From the NCBI GenBank assembly GCA_045531455.1, contig JAZSEA010000119.1, forward strand, positions 9,321 through 73,320: a DNA stretch of 64,000 nt. The letters are read 5' to 3'. Shown piece by piece: positions 58,816 through 64,000 of the stretch. Below the pieces are notes generated by a model. That model did not search any database. It was not told the origin of the DNA and was given only the letters and a program-made list of their open reading frames with translations. Made by a program: the position numbers and the translations under genes. Position 1 is the first letter of the stretch; the number at the start of each line of letters is the position of its first letter. Source of the stretch: CAG-390 sp045531455 (GTDB lineage Bacteria; Bacillota; Clostridia; Oscillospirales; CAG-272).

Positions 58816-60231
58816 ATGCTTCCGATTGCAACGAATTACAGAGTTGTTCCCACTGTAGTATCCGCAGGAACAGAGACTGAGGTAAAGATCATCCCGAACG
58901 AGCGCGCTTTTCTCTTCTTTGACGGCGCCGTATACCGTCTGACCGTCATTTGCGCCGATGATGACGAGGTCAACTATTTCACACCCACGACAAAGCACTT
59001 CATCGATCTTGTTGCGGCGGACGGCATCCTCCGCTTCCGCTACACCTTTGAGCGCGAGCAGGAGTATCTTCTCATCCTCGAGCGCGACGAAAAGAAGGTA
59101 GCGGAATTCTTCATCTACTCGCTCGCCGAGGATCTTTATAAGCTCACTCCCCTCCGCGGAGATTTTCACGGTCACAGCTACCGCTCGGACGGACGCCGCG
59201 ATCCCGCCGCCATCCTCGGTCACTACCGAGAGCAGGGCTATGATTTTATGGCTCTGACCGACCACAACCGCTACTATTCGGGCAACGAGATGGACGAGGC
59301 ATACGAGGGCGTAAATCTCGGTATCACCCACATCCCCGGCGAGGAGATACACTTCCCGGGATGTATGATCCACACAGTCCACGTCGGCGGTAAATCGAGC
59401 GTCACCGCCCTTTACTGCAAGGACGAGGAGGGCTGCCGCGCGGAAGCCGATTCATACCTCGACAAGGTACCCGTCGACGTTCCGGAGGCTTTCCGCGAAA
59501 GATTCTCGCGCCTGATGTGGATCACCGATCATATCCACGAGGCGGGCGGTCTCGCGATCTTCCCCCATCCATATTGGAAGCCGGGAGCATCCCGCGTCTT
59601 CAACGTAAAAGAGGAATTCGCCAGAGCCATCCTCAAAAGCGGGATCTACGATGCATACGAGCTTGTCGGCGGAATGGGTCAGATCGGGATCAATTTCTCG
59701 GTAAATCTCTTCTCCGAGCTTCGAGCCGAGGGACTTAAGATGCCCGTTGTAGGCTCGAGCGACGTTCACGGCATCGTCGGAGCTCCCACCTTCCCGCATT
59801 ATTTCACGATCTGCTTTGCCGAGGAAAACAGCGTTGATTCCATCATCGACGCGCTGAAGAACGGCAGAACCGTCGCGGTCGAGGCTGTCGGAGACGAATA
59901 TGCGCGCCATTACCGCTGCTACGGCGACCTCCGACTCGTTTACTTTGCGCAGTTCCTGCTGACACACTATTTCCCCAAGCTTCAGCGCATCTGCGCGGGC
60001 GAGGGCATCGCAATGGTCAACTACCTTATGGGCATCTCCCCCGCATCGCTTATCGAGGCGCAGGTCGCGCAAACTCTCGCCTTCAAAGACGAATTCTTCG
60101 GCCGAAAGGATCCCGTCCCCGTAAGCGAGGAAATATTCGAATTTGAAAACAAATGGCGCGAGATCCAGCTTGCGGGTCCCCGCGGAAAGGGCAGCGCCGC
60201 CAACACCGAAAAGATCACAAGACAGATCTGA
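58816..60231 (+). CDS. PHP-domain protein with N-terminal beta domain
   Basis: 471 residues. The first 110 or so residues form a beta-rich domain (NYRVVPTVVSAGTETEVKIIPNERAFLFFDG). The PHP phosphoesterase part starts at about 115 with RGDFHGHSYRSDGRRDP (HxH), YDFMALTDHNRYY, IPGEEIHFPGCMIHTVHVGG, IFPHPYWKPG and GSSDVHG, which give a complete trinuclear-type metal site. A helical C-terminus (QFLLTHYFPKLQRICAGEG) follows. Substrate unknown. AGGAG lies about nine bases ahead. The start of the next gene is 16 bp after its stop. Confidence 0.82.
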   Translation: MLPIATNYRVVPTVVSAGTETEVKIIPNERAFLFFDGAVYRLTVICADDDEVNYFTPTTKHFIDLVAADGILRFRYTFEREQEYLLILERDEKKVAEFFIYSLAEDLYKLTPLRGDFHGHSYRSDGRRDPAAILGHYREQGYDFMALTDHNRYYSGNEMDEAYEGVNLGITHIPGEEIHFPGCMIHTVHVGGKSSVTALYCKDEEGCRAEADSYLDKVPVDVPEAFRERFSRLMWITDHIHEAGGLAIFPHPYWKPGASRVFNVKEEFARAILKSGIYDAYELVGGMGQIGINFSVNLFSELRAEGLKMPVVGSSDVHGIVGAPTFPHYFTICFAEENSVDSIIDALKNGRTVAVEAVGDEYARHYRCYGDLRLVYFAQFLLTHYFPKLQRICAGEGIAMVNYLMGISPASLIEAQVAQTLAFKDEFFGRKDPVPVSEEIFEFENKWREIQLAGPRGKGSAANTEKITRQI

Positions 60232-60247
60232 CCGAAAGGACCGAAAA

Positions 60248-61603
60248 ATGGACGAAAAGGATAAAATCCAATCAAGTGAAAATTCACCTAAGGGCAACTC
60301 GAAATTCGAGCAGTTCTTCGACGGCGACCGCCACGATCACGAATCGATAAAGAAGATCCGTACAAGCTTCCGCGTTGAGACAGCCACCTGCGTCAAGATC
60401 GCCATCGCCATCTTCGCTATCTATATCGCAACGAGATATTGGCCGCAGGTCGCAAAGTTTATCTCGGGTATCTTTGAAGCCGCCGAGCCGCTCATTATCG
60501 GCGCGATCGTCGCCTTTCTCGTCAACATCCTTATGCGAAACCTCGAGCGCATCATCTTCCCGAAGGCAAAAAAGAAGGCACTCATCACAGCAAGGCGTAT
60601 CATATGTATGCTTCTGGCGTTCATATTGCTTTTAGGCATCGTGACCCTAATCCTTTGGTTGATACTTCCTCAGCTCATTTCCTGTATTGAGATCATCGTA
60701 GCCGAGGTGCCGCCCTTCTTCAACAGCGTTATCAAATGGCTGCAGCAGACCGAGCTGCTCCCCGATGACATTATGGCAGAGCTCGCAAGCATCGACTGGA
60801 AATCCAATCTGAACAAGATCTTCGACGTGCTGACAACGGGCATCGGAAGCGTTTTTGATATCGTTATCTCGACCGTAACGTCGGTGTTCTCGGGCGTAGT
60901 CACCGCGATCGTCAGCCTCATCTTCTCGATCTATATTCTTCTCGGCAAGGAGCAGATCGGCTCGCAGATCATCAGATTTGAAAAATGCTACCTCAAATTC
61001 TCCAAGCGTAAGAAATTCAACCATATGGTCGAAACGATCAAGGTCAGCTTCGAGGACTTCATCGTCGGTCAGTGCAAGGAGGCTGTCATACTCGGAGTTC
61101 TCTGCACTGTCGGAATGTGGATCTTCCGCTTCCCCTATGCGACCATGATCGGCGCGCTGATAGGCTTTACCGCTCTTATTCCCGTTGCGGGTGCTTATAT
61201 CGGCGGCGCGGTCGGCGGAATTATGATAATGACCGAATCGCCGGTCAAGGCTCTCTTCTTCATCATCTTCCTCGTCGTTCTTCAGCAGCTTGAGGGCAAC
61301 CTCATCTACCCGAAGGTCGTCGGCGAATCGATCGGTCTCCCCGGTCTTTGGGTGCTTGCCGCGGTCACCATCGGCGGCGGCGTTATGGGCATCGGAGGAA
61401 TGCTCGTCGGTGTTCCCCTCGTTGCGGCGGCTTATAAGCTCATCGGAGAGGATATCAGAGAAAAGCTCGATGCAAAGAAGGAGCCCATCCCGGTAACCGA
61501 GCCTCCCGCTCAAGAGACGGTCAAAGCCCCCGAGCCTACCGCACCCGTGCAAAACGTTCAGCAAAAGCCCAAGAAACCCAAGAATAAAAAGAAGAAAAAG
61601 TAA
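60248..61603 (+). CDS. AI-2E-family transporter (PF01594)
   Basis: 451 residues with about eight membrane helices (for example KIAIAIFAIYIATRYWP, PLIIGAIVAFLVNILM, RIICMLLAFILLLGIVTLILWLILPQLI, AVILGVLCTVGMWIFRF, ALIPVAGAYIGGAVGGIMIM and GLWVLAAVTIGGGVMGIGGMLVGVPLVAAAY). The EGNLIYPKVVGESIGLPGLWVL stretch is the family hallmark. Members export or move small molecules or ions (AI-2, sodium/proton). A charged tail of about 60 residues (KAPEPTAPVQN, KKPKNKKKKK) lies at the C-terminus. The ATG at 60248 has AAAGGA ahead; the frame upstream overlaps the PHP gene. Confidence 0.88.
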   Translation: MDEKDKIQSSENSPKGNSKFEQFFDGDRHDHESIKKIRTSFRVETATCVKIAIAIFAIYIATRYWPQVAKFISGIFEAAEPLIIGAIVAFLVNILMRNLERIIFPKAKKKALITARRIICMLLAFILLLGIVTLILWLILPQLISCIEIIVAEVPPFFNSVIKWLQQTELLPDDIMAELASIDWKSNLNKIFDVLTTGIGSVFDIVISTVTSVFSGVVTAIVSLIFSIYILLGKEQIGSQIIRFEKCYLKFSKRKKFNHMVETIKVSFEDFIVGQCKEAVILGVLCTVGMWIFRFPYATMIGALIGFTALIPVAGAYIGGAVGGIMIMTESPVKALFFIIFLVVLQQLEGNLIYPKVVGESIGLPGLWVLAAVTIGGGVMGIGGMLVGVPLVAAAYKLIGEDIREKLDAKKEPIPVTEPPAQETVKAPEPTAPVQNVQQKPKKPKNKKKKK

Positions 61604-61609
61604 AAGATC

Positions 61610-61645
61610 GGACCAAGTCATTAGTCTTAATGATTTGGTCCTTTC
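61610..61645 (+). terminator. Terminator of the PHP/AI-2E operon
   Basis: GGACCAAGTCATTA pairs with TAATGATTTGGTCC (one G-T pair) around a four-base loop, followed by TTTC. Confidence 0.8.
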
Positions 61646-61722
61646 TATAACTTTCCACAACCACCACTCCGTAGGGAATGAGGATGAAGGCAATAGTTTT
61701 TGCATAACAGATAAAAACAAAT

Positions 61723-62481
61723 TCACCTGTTGTTAATAGTAAGTAATTTACCTAAGCAACACACCAATCCCGCGCAGATTGAAAGAGCCGAGACGTACAG
61801 GATCGAATTGACCGCGACCCCGAAGCGCGCGGTTATATCTCTGCAGACAGGCAGATTCGACGGCTTCGGGCCTATATAAAACATATTGACGTCCCGTCCG
61901 GGCGCATTTATGCAGAGCAGATTTATTACCAAAGCGATCGCGCAGAGCGAAAGATAAAGCAAAAGCGCGTCTCCGAAATCGCGTAGGGTGAATCTTTCCT
62001 TCAAAGAAAACAGCACGAAAAATCCGAGAAAGATAAGCGTCAGATGCCAGAGAAAGGAATGAAGAGTCAGCTCAAAATAATCCCGCATCATACTTCCCGG
62101 TGAAATATAGGAAGCAACGCCGCCCATCAGCCCGAAGGTCGCGATAAAGGTCTTAGCCGCACGAATGAATCTCTTTTCTGGCATGATTCCGATAAGAATA
62201 CAAAGATACATCGGTATACTGCAAAGCTGGAAGGGGATCAGATCGAAGCGGTATGAGCCCTCAACCGCGGTGAAAGCAAGCTGCTTGAATATCTCGGAGA
62301 CGATCAGAAGAATGCCGACCGTGAGATAAAGCCGCTTCTCAGCTTTTCCCGAAAGCTTCCTCAGAAGAAATGCCGCGCAGATCGCAAGCGGTATTCCGAT
62401 AGCAAAGAAAGTCAAATGAAAAGCTCCCCAGGGCTCGGGGCGTTCCATATGATGCAAAACGTTTTTCAGCAATTCGAGCAT
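61723..62481 (-). CDS. YwaF/TIGR02206-family membrane protein
   Basis: 252 residues, seven or so helices. WGAFHLTFFAIGIPLAICAAFLL, LPFQLCSIPMYLCILIGI-type segments, LTLHSFLWHLTLIFLGFFVLF and MFYIGPKPSNL are as in the YwaF/TIGR02206 family of integral membrane proteins of unknown function. The conserved QLCS and HSFLWH positions are present. The start at 62481 has GGAGG seven bases ahead; an upstream Met at 62547 lacks one. Confidence 0.8.
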   Translation of the reverse strand: MLELLKNVLHHMERPEPWGAFHLTFFAIGIPLAICAAFLLRKLSGKAEKRLYLTVGILLIVSEIFKQLAFTAVEGSYRFDLIPFQLCSIPMYLCILIGIMPEKRFIRAAKTFIATFGLMGGVASYISPGSMMRDYFELTLHSFLWHLTLIFLGFFVLFSLKERFTLRDFGDALLLYLSLCAIALVINLLCINAPGRDVNMFYIGPKPSNLPVCRDITARFGVAVNSILYVSALSICAGLVCCLGKLLTINNR

Positions 62482-62582
62482 TTCGTCACCTCCTTCAAAG
62501 AAAATAATACACCAAAATGCAATCTTTGTCAAGATTTTTTTGATCACCGCGGGAAATAATTATCTTAAAAAGGAGGTGCGTT

Positions 62583-63455
62583 ATGAAAACACGAAACAAA
62601 ACGCTGCTCGCCGTCCTTGCGGCAGTCGGGATCGGAGTATTACTGCTTGCAACGGCACTTTTCACGGGAAATGCCGAAAAAAAGAAGGACGAATATATCA
62701 AGCAAAGCCAAATGCTTGCAATTAAGGATCTTTCGGACGCCCTTACGCACCTCGGAGAGGCGGTAGAATCTGCTGACCTTCCCGCAATAAACCGCGAGGC
62801 GGGAAAAGCTGAGGCGTATCTTTCGCGCTCGGGTCTTGAGGGATGCGGCGGAGTCTACGCGATATTGAACGGGATCTGCCGCGGTGAATACGGAATTGAA
62901 ACGGTGGATGCCCTGATACGCGCGGCAAGATCCGCGATCGACGGCGACGGAGGCAAGGAACTGCGTTCTCTCACGGGTTCGGACGAACCCAACCTTGCCG
63001 CCGAGGAAACGACCGAGGATCCTCTCTCCTCCCGCGTACTCGAAAGGCTCGGTCAGGGGAAGGACGACGTTGCCGTAAAACGCGCCACAGCCTTCGCCTG
63101 CCCGAATGCGGCGTTCGATGAATGTACGACCGATATCCCCGATTGCTTCAGATACTCGGGCGGGAACGTATTTGTCTCGGTAGAGGGTAAGAGTTCGAGG
63201 GTGACGATGTACTGCTTCGACCGCGAGCTTGACGAAAGATCCTCGGTAAGCAGGGATAATGCGGCGCGTACCGTTGAGATGATCGTAAAAAAGGAAAAGC
63301 TCCGTCTCACGGGCGACCCCGAAATGACTGCCGACGGCGGTGTTTACAGGTTCGTTTACAGAGATGAGGAAACAAAAAATCCCCTCGTCATCTTCGAGGT
63401 CTATTCGGATACGGGCAGACTTCGGATGTACAATGCGGTGAATTATTATAAATAA
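62583..63455 (+). CDS. Membrane-anchored protein with C-terminal PepSY-like domain
   Basis: 290 residues. One N-terminal helix (LLAVLAAVGIGVLLLATALF), a helical region with a coiled-coil-like stretch (about 33-115), an acidic linker, and a C-terminal domain (about 205-290) ending RDEETKNPLVIFEVYSDTGRLRMYN, which resembles PepSY domains such as those of the spore germination protein YpeB. The match is by eye and not certain. AGGAGG is six bases ahead. It is monocistronic and divergent from the YwaF-family gene. Confidence 0.5.
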   Translation: MKTRNKTLLAVLAAVGIGVLLLATALFTGNAEKKKDEYIKQSQMLAIKDLSDALTHLGEAVESADLPAINREAGKAEAYLSRSGLEGCGGVYAILNGICRGEYGIETVDALIRAARSAIDGDGGKELRSLTGSDEPNLAAEETTEDPLSSRVLERLGQGKDDVAVKRATAFACPNAAFDECTTDIPDCFRYSGGNVFVSVEGKSSRVTMYCFDRELDERSSVSRDNAARTVEMIVKKEKLRLTGDPEMTADGGVYRFVYRDEETKNPLVIFEVYSDTGRLRMYNAVNYYK

Positions 63456-63510
63456 AGCTTGCCCCGTTTACTCAATTTCGGAAAAATTCTGACATTTTTC
63501 AGAAAAAGTG

Positions 63511-63539
63511 TTGACAAACGGGGCAAAATGTGGTATCAT
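63511..63539 (+). promoter_or_regulatory. Promoter of tRNA-Lys
   Basis: TTGACA (63511-63516), 17-bp spacer, TATCAT (63534-63539), 15 bp before the tRNA. Confidence 0.85.
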
Positions 63540-63554
63540 ATATTGGTCTCAAAC

Positions 63555-63630
63555 GACCCATTAGCTCAGACGGTAGAGCACTTGACTTTTAATCAAGGTG
63601 TCCGGAGTTCGAGTCTCCGATGGGTCACCA
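63555..63630 (+). tRNA. tRNA-Lys (anticodon TTT)
   Basis: 76 nt. Acceptor GACCCAT pairs with ATGGGTC (63620-63626); discriminator A and encoded CCA (63628-63630). D arm AGCTC..GAGCA, anticodon stem CTTGA/TCAAG with the loop CTTTTAA and anticodon TTT, T arm CCGGAGTTCGAGTCTCCGA-type. It decodes AAA and AAG; U34 of this tRNA is a substrate of MnmA, encoded at 16858 in the same window. Confidence 0.96.
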
Positions 63631-63639
63631 ATAAGAAAA

Positions 63640-63938
63640 CGCCTCGCGAAGCGAGGCGTGTTCTTATTGCTAACTCTAAATACTCAGAACTCCGCGAGCT
63701 TTAGCTCGCCATAGTGTGCGGTAGCACCAATATCACTCAAGTACAAATTCAATCCGCACACATGAGTTCAGAGTCTCCGATGGCTCTCTTTTGCTACATA
63801 CGCCTCGCTTTGCGAGGCGTTTTCTTATTGCTAACTCTAAAGACTCAGAACTCCGCGAGCTTTAGCTCGCCATAGTGTGCGGCAGTACCAATGTCACTCA
63901 AGTACAAATTCAATCCGCACACATGAGTTCTGAGTCTC
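63640..63938 (+). repeat. Tandem palindromic 160-bp units after tRNA-Lys
   Basis: Two near-identical units, period about 160 bp. Each begins with CGCCTCGC..GCGAGGCG (63640-63658; 63801-63819) then TTCTTATTGCTAACTCTAAA, then a nested palindrome: ACTCAGAACTC..GAGTTCAGAGT (63682-63776), ACTCAGAACTC..GAGTTCTGAGT (63843-63935), with inner GCGAGC-TTTA-GCTCGC and GTGTGCGG..CCGCACAC stems. The motif GAGTCTCCGATGG that ends the first unit is the same as the tRNA T-arm and acceptor sequence (63611-63623), so the repeat seems to include a tRNA 3' piece. Confidence 0.8.
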
Positions 63939-63971
63939 CATATTCGCCTGCGGCGAAAGCCGGGTCTTCCT

Positions 63972-63998
63972 CGGCGGCTGAACACCGCCGTTTTCTTT
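63972..63998 (+). terminator. Terminator-like hairpin at window end
   Basis: CGGCGG (63972-63977) and CCGCCG (63985-63990) form a stem followed by TTTTCTTTC. An additional small hairpin TTCGCC..GGCGAA lies at 63943-63957. What is upstream of it continues the tRNA-adjacent repeat region; no gene is visible after it. Confidence 0.55.
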
Positions 63999-64000
63999 CG

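Noticed and set aside
63459..63704. 81-residue frame across tRNA-Lys
   Set aside because: The frame runs straight through the promoter and tRNA; such translations are a known annotation artefact.

Overview
The window looks like one contig of an uncultured, anaerobic gut-type member of the Clostridia (Bacillota), most likely an Oscillospirales or Christensenellales relative. This rests on protein families (WhiA, PcrA with a C-terminal tail domain, clostridial-type SecA, a SpoIID/LytB protein, LiaF-like and DUF4097 envelope proteins, BspA-like leucine-rich lipoproteins), AGGAGG ribosome binding sites, TTGACA-17-TATAAT promoters, and a GAAC-N4-GTTC (Bacillus/Clostridium-type) LexA box. A species cannot be named from sequence alone.

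Layout. 1-680 is the start of the L13-S9 ribosomal operon with a short structured leader. 882-8442 carries an S1-domain protein, a large secreted leucine-rich lipoprotein, and a three-gene envelope set (LiaF-like, DUF4097, membrane-tethered putative glycosidase). 8472-16023 is pcrA, two polytopic membrane proteins and secA. 16160-17898 is a Phd/PIN toxin-antitoxin pair with a palindromic operator, directly ahead of mnmA. 18292-28382 holds a DUF4430-like lipoprotein, a class A penicillin-binding protein, dnaE, whiA, murB and a YjjG-type phosphatase. 28573-39214 is a long forward run: coaE, a lytic transglycosylase, an M18 aminopeptidase, prfA, a Sua5-type enzyme, a topoisomerase IV/gyrase A subunit, a coiled-coil protein and a SpoIID-like protein. 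39678-41308 is a sigma factor with a probable cognate membrane protein. 41573-48883 is a carbohydrate-related accessory region (Gfo/Idh/MocA oxidoreductase, two xylose-isomerase-like barrels, PHP, metallo-beta-lactamase fold, ThuA, DUF3737, amidohydrolase). 48883-50523 is the UPF0210/ACT pair.

The most unusual part is 50640-57690. It begins with a strong promoter driving an about 205-nt, almost fully self-paired RNA (6S RNA-like) that ends in a perfect terminator. After one small membrane protein comes a strong promoter with a canonical SOS box at its start site. It reads into five tightly coupled genes: a 27-residue peptide, a phage baseplate-type protein, a 1133-residue tail-fibre-like protein with a CotH kinase domain and two Ig-like repeats, a DUF3789 membrane peptide and a metallophosphoesterase with a phage-tail N-terminus. 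No head, portal, terminase, integrase, tape-measure or lysin gene is present, so this is a solitary, damage-inducible tail-tip cassette rather than an ordinary prophage. 57695-63630 returns to housekeeping and unknown genes and ends with tRNA-Lys, followed by a tandem array of about 160-bp palindromic units.

A family of about 300-bp intergenic repeats with a conserved hairpin core and fast-changing short-repeat ends occurs three times in full (17.9-18.2, 39.2-39.5, 46.9-47.2 kb) and once as a fragment (41.5 kb).
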